Origin: CCMP332 sp040218795
GTDB lineage: Bacteria; Bacteroidota; Bacteroidia; Cytophagales; CCMP332
Length of the DNA: 64,000 nt
Assembly: GCA_040218795.1 (NCBI GenBank)
Contig: JAVJQT010000008.1
Location: 186,001 to 250,000 of the forward strand
Direction of reading: 5' to 3'
Shown here: piece after piece, positions 8,972-19,009 of the stretch
Position numbering within the stretch: position 1 is the stretch's first letter
Layout: each line of letters begins with the position of its first letter
Position numbers and translations under genes: made by a program
Notes under the pieces: generated by a model
Seen by the model: the letters and a program-made list of their open reading frames with translations, nothing else
Told to the model about the DNA's origin: nothing
Database searches by the model: none

Positions 8972-11359
8972 ATGTTAAAAAATATTCTTAAAACTGCCTG
9001 GAGAAATACCATAAGAGATAAGGGTTACAGTCTGCTTAATTTGTTGGGTTTATCCGTGAGCATTATAGCCAGCTTATTATTGGTCCTCTATATAAATCAC
9101 GAGCTCAGTTATGAAAATTTTCATGAAAAAAGAGACCGCATATTTCGAATAGTATCGCATTTTCAGGAAAGAGACGATGAGTTTTCCTGGACCTCAACCC
9201 AGCCCCCTCTTGGAAAACAGATTAAAGCAGATTATCCCGAAATAGAAGAATATGTGAGATTAAATGGTGTTGGAAATAATACCAAATTAAAAATCGCCGA
9301 TAAAGTCTATAATGAAGATGATCTTATCCTTGCAGACAGCACGTATTTTGACATTTTCACCCATACCTTTTATGAAGGTGACCCGGCTTCCTGTTTGGAC
9401 GAGCCCAATTCAATTGTATTGACAAAAAGCCTTGCTGATAAATATTTCGGCAATGAGCCTGCATTGGGGAAAACAATAGAAGATAGCGATGGTGAATCAT
9501 TAAAAGTGACAGGCGTAATTGAGGATTTACCTAGAAATACCCACATGGACTTTACAGGATTGGTTTCGCTTAATTCAATAGAAAACCTCGGTGGTGGATG
9601 GGGCTCTTTCTATTTGAGAACATTTATTTTATTAAAAGAAAATGTCAAGTCTGAAACATTCAAGTCCAAGCTTCCTGAAGTAATTGTCAATTACGTCGAT
9701 CCAATATTTGAACAATATGGGGTAAAAGTGGAATATGAAATGCAGGCTTTATCGAGCATCCATTTGTTTTCAAATACTGATGGTGAGCAGGGGGGTGGAA
9801 ACATAGCATACATTTATATTTTCTCAATTGTCGTTGTATTCATGTTGGCCATAGCAGCGATTAACTATATGAATCTTGCTACTGCCAGATCCGAACGAAG
9901 GGCCAGAGAAGTTGGAATACGAAAAGTTCTCGGTTCTTATAAATGGATGCTCATTATTCAATTTATTTCCGAATCTCTAATTCTGACATTGTCAGCATTG
10001 ATAATAAGTTTAGCATCCATTGAGTTTATTTTTCTACGGCCATTCAATGCAATGACTTCTCGTGAATTTTACTTTTCAGACCTATTCCAAACAGAAATTG
10101 TATTGAGCATAATTGCAATGCTTTTTCTTTTGGGAATTCTGGGAGGAAGCTATCCGGCATTTTATCTTTCCGGATTTAAACCGGTAAAAGTTCTCAAAGG
10201 CCGTTTTGTCCATGGAAAAAATTCTGTTCCGCTTCGAAAAATTCTTGTTGTTGTTCAGTTTGCCATTTCTATTGCAATGATTATTAGTACCATCATTGTG
10301 TTTGACCAGTTGTCTTTTTTAAGAAATAAAGACCTTGGTTTTGCAAAAGACCAGATATTGGTTGTCCCTTTTGGTGACCAGTCTATGGCGGAGAAATACG
10401 ATATCCTTAAAAATGAATTAAGTCAAAATTCTGATATTATTTCAATGTCCTGTGCCATGTCTTCGCCGGGACGTGGTTATCCAAAAAATCTTTTACCAAT
10501 TGAATCCAAAGATGGTTTTGTTGAGAAGGGTGTAAACTTTTACAGGGTAGATCAAGACTATATCCCCACTTTGGAGATTGAATTGCTGCAGGGAAGAAAT
10601 TTTTCAAAAGACCTCGCTTCCGATTCAAACGCTGTGATTGTGAATCAACTTTTTGTTGATAGAATGGATTGGGATGAGCCTATAGGCAAAAGAATTCGCG
10701 TGAGTGGTGATGATGATGAACAAGTTGAATACTTATATGTCATCGGTGTAATGGAAGACTTTCACCAGTTGAGTTTATATCAGGAATTAGAGCCTCTGGC
10801 CTTTTTCTATGGTGAAAATTTGCCTTTTGTTCATATTAAATTCCACCCCGGCAAAGTTGAAAGTGTACAAAAAAATATCTCTGAGGTTTGGGAAAAGGTA
10901 TATCCCAACCAGCCCTTTGATTCCTATTTTTTAGACCAGCGCTTTTTTGAATCCTATGAAGCAGATGAAAAACGCTCAAAAGTTTTTACGCTATTTTCAG
11001 GTATTACAATCTTTATCGCTTGCATAGGCTTATTGGGTTTGGCCTCTTATTCCGCTGAGCAGAAAACTAAAGAAATAGGAATACGAAAAGTCTTGGGTGC
11101 CAATGAACGCAATATTATTTTTCTGCTTACTAAAGAATTTTTCATATTGATATTTATTGCTCTAGGTATTGCTTCGCTAGCCACTTATTTCCTAATGGAT
11201 AATTGGTTAAATGATTCTTTTGTATATCACACAACTATTCATCCCAAGTCATTTCTATACGCCGGATTGATTGCTGTTTTTTTCGTTTTAATTACTGTTG
11301 GTTTTCAGGCATTTCGCGCTGCAAATAATAACCCTGTTGACGCACTACGGACAGAATAA
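8972..11359 (+). CDS. MacB/FtsX-like ABC transporter permease
   Basis: A 795-residue permease of the kind very common in Bacteroidota: N-terminal helix (about 18-42), a MacB-type periplasmic domain, three helices (about 278-405) with the ARSERRAREVGIRKVLG coupling motif, a fourth helix near 425-445, a second periplasmic domain, and a repeat of three helices (about 680-785) with KTKEIGIRKVLGA. The duplicated FtsX domains are complete. No ATPase gene is adjacent, so the partner nucleotide-binding protein is elsewhere. Such systems usually extrude or release envelope compounds; the substrate is unknown. The N-terminal LKNILKTAWRN sequence is typical and supports the ATG start. Confidence 0.85.
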   Translation: MLKNILKTAWRNTIRDKGYSLLNLLGLSVSIIASLLLVLYINHELSYENFHEKRDRIFRIVSHFQERDDEFSWTSTQPPLGKQIKADYPEIEEYVRLNGVGNNTKLKIADKVYNEDDLILADSTYFDIFTHTFYEGDPASCLDEPNSIVLTKSLADKYFGNEPALGKTIEDSDGESLKVTGVIEDLPRNTHMDFTGLVSLNSIENLGGGWGSFYLRTFILLKENVKSETFKSKLPEVIVNYVDPIFEQYGVKVEYEMQALSSIHLFSNTDGEQGGGNIAYIYIFSIVVVFMLAIAAINYMNLATARSERRAREVGIRKVLGSYKWMLIIQFISESLILTLSALIISLASIEFIFLRPFNAMTSREFYFSDLFQTEIVLSIIAMLFLLGILGGSYPAFYLSGFKPVKVLKGRFVHGKNSVPLRKILVVVQFAISIAMIISTIIVFDQLSFLRNKDLGFAKDQILVVPFGDQSMAEKYDILKNELSQNSDIISMSCAMSSPGRGYPKNLLPIESKDGFVEKGVNFYRVDQDYIPTLEIELLQGRNFSKDLASDSNAVIVNQLFVDRMDWDEPIGKRIRVSGDDDEQVEYLYVIGVMEDFHQLSLYQELEPLAFFYGENLPFVHIKFHPGKVESVQKNISEVWEKVYPNQPFDSYFLDQRFFESYEADEKRSKVFTLFSGITIFIACIGLLGLASYSAEQKTKEIGIRKVLGANERNIIFLLTKEFFILIFIALGIASLATYFLMDNWLNDSFVYHTTIHPKSFLYAGLIAVFFVLITVGFQAFRAANNNPVDALRTE

Positions 11360-11408
11360 TTCTTTACATTGATTAGATTTACAATTCGTATTTGCATCAT
11401 AACTAGCA

Positions 11409-13349
11409 TTGGAAAAATCAAAACGTCGATTAGCCGCAATTATGTTCACCGATATGGTGGGCTATACTGCATTGGTGCAGGAAAATGAAAAAGAGGCGAA
11501 GAAGCGGAGAGAAAGACACAGGGCAACTCAAAAAAATGCTACTGAAAAATTCAACGGGAATATCCTTCAGTATTTTGGCGATGGAACACTCATCGTATTT
11601 GACAGTGCAGTTGATGCCGTATTATGTGCTATTGAAATCCAAACTGAACTGAGTAAAGCACCGGCAATTCCTTTGCGGATCGGGATTCATACCGGAGATG
11701 TGGTGATCGAAGATGACGGTATTTTTGGCGATGGTGTAAATCTAGCCAGTCGGATTGAAACATTTTGCAAGCCGGGAGCAGTTTTCATTTCAAACAAAGT
11801 GCATGATGAAGTTAAAAACCAAAATGAAATACGAACCCGTTATTTGGGCCCTTTTGAATTTAAAAATGTCAAAAAACCAATGGATATCTTCGCCATAGTC
11901 GATGACAACATTACTGTGCCCGATGTAAAAGATTACATTTCAAATCGAGCAGACAAGGTTAAAAGCATTGCTGTGCTCCCCTTTGTAAATATGTCGCATG
12001 AGAAAGAAAATGAGTATTTCAGTGATGGCATATCCGAAGAAGTACTAAACGCCCTGACACGGATTAAGGGTTTAAAAGTAACATCCAGGACCTCTTCATT
12101 TGTCTTCAAAAATTTAAAAGAAGATATTAAGAGTATTGGAAAAACCCTTAATGTGAACACCATTCTTGAAGGCAGTGTCCGTCGCTCAGGAAATAAAGTT
12201 CGAATTACCGCACAGTTGATTAATACTGAAGATGACTACCATTATTGGTCAGAAACTTTTAACCGTGAATTGCTGGATATTTTTGAAATTCAGGATGAAA
12301 TAGCTGAAAAAATAGCTTCAAAGCTTCAATCTGAAATTGACGAGGTAAGAAGTCCGGGAGAAAATTCTGCACATGTCAAAAACATGGATTCCTATAAATC
12401 CTACCTTCAGGGTATGCACCATTTCTACAAATTCACTCCGGAAGATGCAAAAAAAGCAATAGAGCAATTTAAGGAAGCAATAGCAATTGATCCTGAATAC
12501 GGCCCATCCTATGCCGCATATGCGAGTTGTCTAACCTATTTGGGTTCTATCGGTCAAATGAAGCCAAAAGAGGTATTCCCACAAGCCGAATCTATGGCTG
12601 CCAAAGCCATTAAGCTAAGTCCGGAAAATTCTTTGAGTTATGTTGCCATCGGAATTATTAATCTTTTTTATAAATGGAATTTTCCAAAGGCTAAAAGTTA
12701 TTTTGAACAGGCCATTGAAGTCAATCCCAGTTCTTCAGAACCCTACACTTACCTGGGTTGGTATTATTTAATGATGGAAAACTTTACAAAACATTTAGAG
12801 TACCAGCAAAAAGCATATGATCTGAACCCAATGTCTATTCAGAATTTGATGTATTTGGCCCAGGCCTATTTTGTTTCCAAAGACTATGAAAACGCCAAAT
12901 TGCATTATCGAAAAATACTTGAAATGGAACCCTCTACAAGGGGTGCTTATGAGGGGCTGGCCTGGATTGAGCTGGCCAAAGAAAATTATGACAAAGCCAT
13001 AGAGTATTTTAAAAAGTATCGCTCTTTTCTTACAGACCCATTAAAAGGTTGGACCGGCTTGGGTTTTGCATATGGCAAAGCCGGCTATACAAAAGAAGCA
13101 ATTCAAGCGCTTGAAAATACGCATGAAAGACTTAAAAATGACGACTCCATTAGTCTGGATGTAGATTTTGCCATTATAAACGCCGGATTAGGTAGAATGG
13201 ATGAAGCCTTTAATCATCTCAAAAATGCCCTTAAAAACAGGCTGGGAGGAATTATTTTTCTTAAAATTAATCCGATCTGGGAGTTTGTTAGAAAAGACAA
13301 ACGCTTTCATGAAATCATCAAGGAATTCAACGAAAGTGTAATAGATTAA
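11409..13349 (+). CDS. class III nucleotide cyclase / TolB-like / TPR fusion protein
   Basis: 646 residues starting at TTG, the only start that keeps the conserved RRLAAIMFTDMVGYT. Residues 1-170 form a class III cyclase catalytic domain: metal-binding Asp in FTDMVGYT and FGDGTL, and the Asn/Arg pair in VNLASRIE. Where adenylyl cyclases usually have Lys before the GD pair, this one has Gln (QYFGD), so base preference is uncertain. Residues about 185-315 match the TolB-like/FlgO domain (SIAVLPFVNMS..., ILEGSVRRSG), and the rest holds about eight TPR repeats. No membrane helix separates the parts, so it is probably cytosolic. It follows the permease gene by 49 bases. Confidence 0.85.
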   Translation: MEKSKRRLAAIMFTDMVGYTALVQENEKEAKKRRERHRATQKNATEKFNGNILQYFGDGTLIVFDSAVDAVLCAIEIQTELSKAPAIPLRIGIHTGDVVIEDDGIFGDGVNLASRIETFCKPGAVFISNKVHDEVKNQNEIRTRYLGPFEFKNVKKPMDIFAIVDDNITVPDVKDYISNRADKVKSIAVLPFVNMSHEKENEYFSDGISEEVLNALTRIKGLKVTSRTSSFVFKNLKEDIKSIGKTLNVNTILEGSVRRSGNKVRITAQLINTEDDYHYWSETFNRELLDIFEIQDEIAEKIASKLQSEIDEVRSPGENSAHVKNMDSYKSYLQGMHHFYKFTPEDAKKAIEQFKEAIAIDPEYGPSYAAYASCLTYLGSIGQMKPKEVFPQAESMAAKAIKLSPENSLSYVAIGIINLFYKWNFPKAKSYFEQAIEVNPSSSEPYTYLGWYYLMMENFTKHLEYQQKAYDLNPMSIQNLMYLAQAYFVSKDYENAKLHYRKILEMEPSTRGAYEGLAWIELAKENYDKAIEYFKKYRSFLTDPLKGWTGLGFAYGKAGYTKEAIQALENTHERLKNDDSISLDVDFAIINAGLGRMDEAFNHLKNALKNRLGGIIFLKINPIWEFVRKDKRFHEIIKEFNESVID

Positions 13350-13369
13350 CTAAAAATATCCGTTTTTAG
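13350..13369. terminator. weak AT-rich hairpin between convergent genes
   Basis: CTAAAAA and TTTTTAG form a seven-pair stem with a six-base loop between the stop of the cyclase gene and the antiporter gene. It includes the antiporter stop codon. The stem is AT-rich, so terminator strength is doubtful. Confidence 0.35.
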
Positions 13370-14868
13370 TCCGTCGCTTCAAGAAGCTCTTCATCACTTT
13401 CGCTTTTTTGCGTTTTTAGGATTTTATAGACCTCGTCAAAAATCTCCGGTTTGTCAGCCAAAACAATAAGTTCATCCTCATCTTCGATGATCGTTGAGCC
13501 GTTCGGCGTAATATAGCTATCCCCTCTTTTAATCATTGCTATAATTGCGCTTTTTGGAAAGCCTAGTTCAACAATTTTTTTATCAACTGAATTGTCATTG
13601 GAGGAAATTAGGATCTCTTTCATTTCAGCTTTAGGAATTTCCGTTCTCAATAAATCTGTAGCGGTTATTTTTTTAGCTTTCTCAGGTAAAGCAACATGCA
13701 GCCATTTTGCAAATAGGGAAAGGGTTGTTCCCTGAATTAGTACGGAAGTAACAGAAATAAAGAATACGATGTTAAAAATCATATTTGCCTTATCAATACC
13801 GGCTAGAAGAGGATAAGTTGCAAATACTATGGGAACAGCGCCTCGTAAACCTACCCAGGAAATATAAAACCTTCTTCTCATTTTCATTTTGAAGAACATA
13901 AGACTAAGAAAAACACCCACCGGCCGGGCTATTACAATTAGAAAGATTGATATGAGCAGACCAATCCCTATGTATGGAATTATTTGTGTTGGGAAAACAA
14001 GCAAGCCCAAAGTAAGGAAGAGTACAATTTGCATGAGCCATGCCAATCCATCAAACATTTTTAAAATTGTTTTCTTATGGATAAGGTCCTGATTTCCAAG
14101 ATAAACTGCACATATATAAATAGCAAGGAAGCCATTTCCACCAATAAAATCAGTCGCTGAAAATGTTATAAACATCAATGCAATGACCAAGACAGGGTAA
14201 AGCCCTTCAAAATCCAATTTGATTTTGTTGATGATGATTTTGCTAATCATTCCGAATGCAAATCCCGCGATTCCTCCAAATATCATTTGTTGCAAAAACA
14301 AGGGAATTACAGACAAGATACTTTGATCCTGATTAACAACGAGCGTTAAAAATGCAAGTGTTAGTACATAAGCCATTGGGTCATTACTACCGCTTTCCAA
14401 TTCCAAGGTGGGGCGAAGGTTTGTCTTTAATGCCAGACTTTTTGAACGGAGAATGGAAAATACAGCTGCCGCATCTGTTGAAGAAACTATTGAGCCAAGC
14501 AGCAAGCTTTCATAGATGGTAAAATCCGTGATTATCCATACGAAAAAACCAAGGGAAAGCGCTGTTAACAAAACCCCCATCGTGGAAAGAGCAATTCCTT
14601 CTTTAAGTATAGGTTTAACAGCAGTCCAGTTAGTATCAAGCCCACCCGAAAACAAAATAAAGTTTAGGGAAACCACTCCAATAAACTGTGCAATTTTTGG
14701 ATCATCGAATCGTATGCCACCGATACCATCTGACCCGGCCAGCATTCCAATTGCCAAAAAGAGCAATAAGGTAGGAACACCAAATTTGTAGGATGTCTTT
14801 CCGGCAAAAATACTTATCAGCAGTAATAAAGATCCAACCAGAAGAATATTTTCAATAGTTAAACTCAT
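13366..14868 (-). CDS. nhaP2: potassium/proton antiporter, NhaP2/CvrA type
   Basis: A 500-residue CPA1-family exchanger. The first 390 residues are hydrophobic with 12-13 predicted helices, including SSTDAAAVFSILRS, the SGSNDPMAY motif with the transport Asp, and SWVGLRGAVPIVFATYP. Residues about 400-485 form a TrkA-C (RCK-C) cytosolic domain (EDELIVLADKPEIFDEV), as in K+/H+ antiporters of the NhaP2 group, which probably senses nucleotide or ion state. It exports K+ or Na+ against protons at the inner membrane. It is monocistronic and convergent with the cyclase gene. Confidence 0.87.
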   Translation of the reverse strand: MSLTIENILLVGSLLLLISIFAGKTSYKFGVPTLLLFLAIGMLAGSDGIGGIRFDDPKIAQFIGVVSLNFILFSGGLDTNWTAVKPILKEGIALSTMGVLLTALSLGFFVWIITDFTIYESLLLGSIVSSTDAAAVFSILRSKSLALKTNLRPTLELESGSNDPMAYVLTLAFLTLVVNQDQSILSVIPLFLQQMIFGGIAGFAFGMISKIIINKIKLDFEGLYPVLVIALMFITFSATDFIGGNGFLAIYICAVYLGNQDLIHKKTILKMFDGLAWLMQIVLFLTLGLLVFPTQIIPYIGIGLLISIFLIVIARPVGVFLSLMFFKMKMRRRFYISWVGLRGAVPIVFATYPLLAGIDKANMIFNIVFFISVTSVLIQGTTLSLFAKWLHVALPEKAKKITATDLLRTEIPKAEMKEILISSNDNSVDKKIVELGFPKSAIIAMIKRGDSYITPNGSTIIEDEDELIVLADKPEIFDEVYKILKTQKSESDEELLEATD

Positions 14869-15067
14869 ACAGCTTGTTCAATCTTTGTTCTCACAAATGT
14901 AGCGCTTCTTTAATTGTAATTAATTAATTGACACTCGAGGTTAACCAATTTTTGCGCATACAATAACTGAAAAATCTGCCCCATGTTTTTAAAATGAAAA
15001 TTTGAGGATATTTCATTTGAATTGTTCTTTTAGCTATGTCAGGCTAATTGATATTGGAATGAATCCT

Positions 15068-15090
15068 AAAAACCATATGCCGGTTTTTTT
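15068..15090. terminator. AT-rich hairpin in the 14869-15164 spacer
   Basis: AAAAACC (15068-15074) pairs with GGTTTTT (15082-15088) around a seven-base loop. It lies about 75 bases past the stop of the head-GIN gene and could end its transcript, or act on both strands. Apart from this hairpin I see nothing in the roughly 300-base spacer. Confidence 0.4.
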
Positions 15091-15164
15091 AAATATTGTT
15101 TTTAGTTTTTTAGTCTTCTTGACACATTTTATTTCCAGGGAAATGGTTTTCTTTTGAATAGAAT

Positions 15165-15845
15165 TTAATTGGCATCAACCACATCGCCACCCAAATTAGA
15201 TTTCTCCTTTAAATGAGCGGGCTTTCCTTTATAGTAAACTTTTCCACCAGTTGTTGCCTGAACATCGAGCATGTTTTCTGTTTTTACAAAAATCTCACCT
15301 TGCGTAGTTGCTTTGGCTTTGAAGTTTTCAGAATTTAACTCATAGGCTTTGAGCGATGCATTGGTGCTTGAGCTGGCATCAACAATTTTTGATTTTCCCT
15401 TTAAGCTCAGGCTTGCACTGGTGCTCAGACTAATTTCCGTGTAATTATAATCGAGTTCCAAATCGCCTTTTGAAGAAGTTGAAGCGTTTATCAAAAGGGC
15501 GTCTCCTTTAAGCGCTTTATCTGTTGACACATTGCAATTGTCTTTTAATGTTAATTCCTTAAGATTTTTGACATATACTTCCGCATATACCTGCCCTTTT
15601 TCATAAATCCCGGTTTCAAGTTTTATTGAAAGTTCATAGGCTGACAATTCTGTCATCACCCTGGTTTCCGGCATATCGCTAACATTTAAAATTACTTTGT
15701 GAGCATCGGAATTAAATATTTTTACTTTAATGCCATCGCTCACTTCAAGTTTTTCGAAGGTGTCAAATTTTCTTTCGCTTTGATATTGTGCTTCAGCGAT
15801 TACAAAGAATAATATTCCCAGTACAGTCGTCGTTATCTTTTTCAT
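15165..15845 (-). CDS. head-GIN domain protein (DUF2807), exported
   Basis: 226 residues with a signal peptide (MKKITTTVLGILFFVIAEAQ) followed by a repetitive beta-solenoid-like body: FEKLEVSDGIKVKIFNSD near the start, then many short strands rich in Ser, Thr and Lys (LSLSTSASLSLKGKS, DASSSTNASLKAYEL). This is the head-GIN/DUF2807 family, abundant in Bacteroidota, described as putative auto-transporter adhesins; the true role is not established. It is convergent with nothing and divergent from the TlpA gene, sharing an 82-base promoter region with it. Confidence 0.82.
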   Translation of the reverse strand: MKKITTTVLGILFFVIAEAQYQSERKFDTFEKLEVSDGIKVKIFNSDAHKVILNVSDMPETRVMTELSAYELSIKLETGIYEKGQVYAEVYVKNLKELTLKDNCNVSTDKALKGDALLINASTSSKGDLELDYNYTEISLSTSASLSLKGKSKIVDASSSTNASLKAYELNSENFKAKATTQGEIFVKTENMLDVQATTGGKVYYKGKPAHLKEKSNLGGDVVDAN

Positions 15846-15927
15846 ATATGAAAATTACGAATTATTGAATATATTGTTGCCTCAACAATCGAAGATTTCA
15901 GCCCATTTATCTTTAAAATTATACACA

Positions 15928-17052
15928 ATGAAAGGTTTACTAGGAATAATATTGCTTGGTCTGGTTTTAATTTCCTGCCAAAATGAAGCCGAGAAAAAGA
16001 CACCGATATTTACAGTAAACGGCCTTTTATCCAGCGCTGACTCTTCAATGGTTTACCTTATGACACGCGGCGATTCCTGGGAAATTAAAGATTCTACAAT
16101 TGTAAAAGATGGTGCTTTTGAATTCACTGGCGAAGTTTCTGAACCTGAAATGTTCTATATCCGTGTTGGAGAGAGTCGCAGAAACATGATTCCGATCTTT
16201 CTTGAAAACACTGATTTTACATTAAAAGGAGATTTTGACAGCCTCGATGAAATAAGTATTAAAGGTGGGGAATTGCATTCTATTTATGCCGATTATCAAA
16301 AAAGCCTTAAAACCTATGATGCCAGATTGAAGGCGCTATACGATGATTATATGCTGGCTGATTCATTGGGAGATCTGGCGAAAATGGCGAAAATTGATAC
16401 CATGTGGGAGGACCTTGACGATGAAAAAATGGCAAGTATTAAAAACTATGCTTTTGAAAACAATACAAATGCTTTTGGCCCTTATCTCACTGTATCCTCT
16501 GAATTAAATTATAAAATGTCGCTTCCGGAGTTTGAAGAATTGTATTTGGCCTTTGATTCCATTCTTGCCGAATCAAAATATTACATTAAGCTAAAGGAGA
16601 GAATTAAGACACTGCAAAGTGTGGAAGTTGGTGTGCAAATGCCTTCATTTTCTCAAGCGGATACCAGTGGTAATATGATTAGCTCAGATCAGTTTAGAGG
16701 AAAATATTTGCTCATTGATTTTTGGGCAAGTTGGTGTGGCCCTTGTAGAAGGGAAAACCCAAATGTAGTTGCAATGTATAATGACTTGCACGATCAGGGT
16801 CCGGGGTTTGAGATTCTTGGTGTCTCCCTGGATGAATCCAAAGAAAACTGGATTAAGGCCATTGAAGCAGATGAATTGAGCTGGCCACATGTTTCCGATC
16901 TTAAAGGCTGGTCCAATTCTGTGGCCGATCAATACGGAGTAATGAGTATTCCTCATACAGTACTTGTAGATCCGGATGGTATTATTATTGCCCACAAACT
17001 AAGAGGCGAAGAGCTGCGCAATAAACTGGAGTCTTTGTTAAAGGAAAGCTGA
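15928..17052 (+). CDS. TlpA-family thioredoxin lipoprotein with DUF4369 domain
   Basis: The start at 15928 gives MKGLLGIILLGLVLISCQ, a clear lipoprotein signal; an upstream ATG at 15865 would add 21 non-signal residues. The N-terminal third (about 25-130) is a DUF4369 domain (FTVNGLLSSADSSMVYL), the middle is helical, and the C-terminal part is a thioredoxin fold with WASWCGPCRRE, SLDESKENW and the cis-Pro loop SIPHTVLVD. Proteins of this layout reduce disulfides in the periplasm or act in envelope redox stress in Bacteroidota. The gene ends directly against the convergent DUF3293 gene. Confidence 0.88.
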   Translation: MKGLLGIILLGLVLISCQNEAEKKTPIFTVNGLLSSADSSMVYLMTRGDSWEIKDSTIVKDGAFEFTGEVSEPEMFYIRVGESRRNMIPIFLENTDFTLKGDFDSLDEISIKGGELHSIYADYQKSLKTYDARLKALYDDYMLADSLGDLAKMAKIDTMWEDLDDEKMASIKNYAFENNTNAFGPYLTVSSELNYKMSLPEFEELYLAFDSILAESKYYIKLKERIKTLQSVEVGVQMPSFSQADTSGNMISSDQFRGKYLLIDFWASWCGPCRRENPNVVAMYNDLHDQGPGFEILGVSLDESKENWIKAIEADELSWPHVSDLKGWSNSVADQYGVMSIPHTVLVDPDGIIIAHKLRGEELRNKLESLLKES

Positions 17053-17466
17053 TTAAAATTCCCGACAGTAGAGTAATTCGGGCGCTTTGTTAATTTCAGC
17101 GTATACAATTGCATTTTGATTGTATTTTGATCCTAGTTCAGTCGCAAAACTTTTACTGATATTAAATACGCACCAACTTTCCTCGGGTTTCCAAAAGTTT
17201 TGCTTTGATTTTCCTAATGCCGGATAGATTACAAAGTCATTCTCAACTAAATCTTTAAGCAGCCTTAGGTTTTGAATAAGATTATCTTCGTAAGCACTTG
17301 GTACTGACCCGGGGTTCCAGGCAGTGATAATTGAGTAGTTCAGCCAGGATTGCTTTTCCATTTCATAGTCAAGGCGTGAATTTATCACCCCGATTTTTAC
17401 TATCAACTCCAAGGGAAGTATATGATAGTCTGTTTCTGTATATGCCTTGATCAATTTTGAATCCAT
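17053..17466 (-). CDS. DUF3293 domain protein
   Basis: 137 residues. The core (IITAWNPGSVPSAYEDN, then PEESWCVFNIS and YNQNAIVYAE) matches DUF3293, a small family of unknown function in Proteobacteria and Bacteroidota. No signal peptide or membrane helix is present, so it is cytoplasmic. Its stop codon is back to back with the stop of the TlpA gene. The 165 bases upstream, towards the pirin gene, hold no further feature that I can support. Confidence 0.75.
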   Translation of the reverse strand: MDSKLIKAYTETDYHILPLELIVKIGVINSRLDYEMEKQSWLNYSIITAWNPGSVPSAYEDNLIQNLRLLKDLVENDFVIYPALGKSKQNFWKPEESWCVFNISKSFATELGSKYNQNAIVYAEINKAPELLYCREF

Positions 17467-17631
17467 GATCCTATCCTGTGAATCGAAATGGTTTGTGCTA
17501 AATTTATTCTACGCTACTAGGTCAAATAAAGATTACCGTTTTCGCCAAAAATGTTCTTGGATGTAAGAGAATCATTGAAATTGTATCAATTTGGATTAGA
17601 GCATGAGGGTTTGAATACCCGCCTTTAAAGC

Positions 17632-18339
17632 TTAATTCATTGGAATTTCAATTATTAATAGCTCGGAGTCTTGCAAAAGCTGAATTCCGAATTCTTCACA
17701 ATTCGAGATTGCTGCAGCATCTCTTTTGGATAAAATGGCATCGTCGATCTTGGTTTCGCCGTCTATAACAAATATGTACACACCATTTCCTCTATTATGG
17801 ATGGTATATTTCGCTGAATTTCCTTTTTCAAAATGTCCCAGGGAAAACCATGCATCCTGATTTATCCATAAAGCATCCTCCTTATCCGGGGCCACAACTG
17901 TTTGCCATTTGTTTACTCTTTTATTTATCTCAAATTTCATTTGATCATGTCGAGGTTCAATGTTTTTTTCTTTCGGAAGCACCCAGATTTGTAAAAAATT
18001 GACTTCTTCACTTTTAGATGCATTGTACTCAGAGTGCATAATTCCGCTACCTGCCGACATAATTTGAACATCCCCTGTGTTTATAATTCCCTCAGTGCCC
18101 GTACTGTCACGGTGAGCAAGTGCTCCCTTCAGAGGTATGGATACTATTTCCATATTATTATGAGGATGGGTTCCAAAACCTGCACCGGCAGCAACCACAT
18201 CATCATTTAAAACCCTCAACAAGCCAAAGCCCATTTTATGCGGATTGTAATAATGTGCAAAACTAAAGCTGTGATGAGTATCCAACCATCCGTGATTGGC
18301 ATGCCCCCTGCTCTCTGATTTGTGTATTTCTATATGCAT
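17632..18339 (-). CDS. pirin family protein
   Basis: A 235-residue bicupin. The N-terminal cupin has HANHGWLDTHHSFSFA, GTHPHNNMEI and MSAGSGIMHSE, which carry the metal-binding histidines and glutamate of the YhhW/pirin group. Known members are quercetin 2,3-dioxygenases or transcription cofactors. The histidines are intact. It follows the nitroreductase gene after three bases, so both are expressed together, which suggests a role in detoxification of reactive aromatic compounds; this is inference from context. Confidence 0.9.
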   Translation of the reverse strand: MHIEIHKSESRGHANHGWLDTHHSFSFAHYYNPHKMGFGLLRVLNDDVVAAGAGFGTHPHNNMEIVSIPLKGALAHRDSTGTEGIINTGDVQIMSAGSGIMHSEYNASKSEEVNFLQIWVLPKEKNIEPRHDQMKFEINKRVNKWQTVVAPDKEDALWINQDAWFSLGHFEKGNSAKYTIHNRGNGVYIFVIDGETKIDDAILSKRDAAAISNCEEFGIQLLQDSELLIIEIPMN

Positions 18340-18342
18340 TCT

Positions 18343-18936
18343 TTAGTGATTAAATTCTTCAAAAAATACTTTCTTTTCAAGCCGCTTCCTGGTTTGATTC
18401 GAAAGTTCCCTTTGTTTCAAAGCCTCATCTAGAGATTCAGGATCTCCACGAAATCCGATTGCAAGAACGCTCATTGCCTGAAATGGGCTCTTAACCTGGA
18501 ATGATTCGCCTGCTTTATCAGCGTCAAAGCCTCCCATTTGATGAACATTTAATCCCAATCTCTCTGCTTCAAGCGATAAAAAAGCCACTGATTGCCCTAA
18601 ATCGTATTGTGCAAATTTGTTGATCTTGCCATTGCGTTCAAGTTCTGTAATTGCCAGTGTCAAAATCAAAGCACCCGCATTTTTTGCCCAGGAAGAATTT
18701 CCACTGCTTAAAGATTCCAATATCAATTCAAAATTTTTAGTCCCTTTTAAACCTACAATAAATGCCCATGGCTGCTCATTGTAACTTGAGGGCGCCCAAC
18801 GCGCTGCTTCAAGTACTTGAAGAATCGTATCTTTCTCAAGTTTTTTATCTGCAAAGGCTCTTCCACTCCATCTACTGGCTATTTCATCTAATAGTTCAAA
18901 ATTTAAATCCTCTTTAATCTTCATCTTTTTATTCAT
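18343..18936 (-). CDS. nitroreductase family protein
   Basis: 197 residues, an FMN-dependent NAD(P)H oxidoreductase of the NfsB-like superfamily. The FMN-binding start RWSGRAFADKKL, then EAARWAPSSYNEQPWAFIVG, and GQSVAFLSLEAERLGLNVHQMGGFD are all typical. Such enzymes reduce nitroaromatics, quinones or similar compounds in the cytoplasm. It is the first gene of a two-gene operon with pirin and is divergent from rpsP. Confidence 0.88.
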   Translation of the reverse strand: MNKKMKIKEDLNFELLDEIASRWSGRAFADKKLEKDTILQVLEAARWAPSSYNEQPWAFIVGLKGTKNFELILESLSSGNSSWAKNAGALILTLAITELERNGKINKFAQYDLGQSVAFLSLEAERLGLNVHQMGGFDADKAGESFQVKSPFQAMSVLAIGFRGDPESLDEALKQRELSNQTRKRLEKKVFFEEFNH

Positions 18937-19009
18937 TGTCTTATGTATTAATGCAAAATGAGCACAAACTGTTGCATTAATAATTAAATATGTTTTTTTC
19001 GACCATTAT

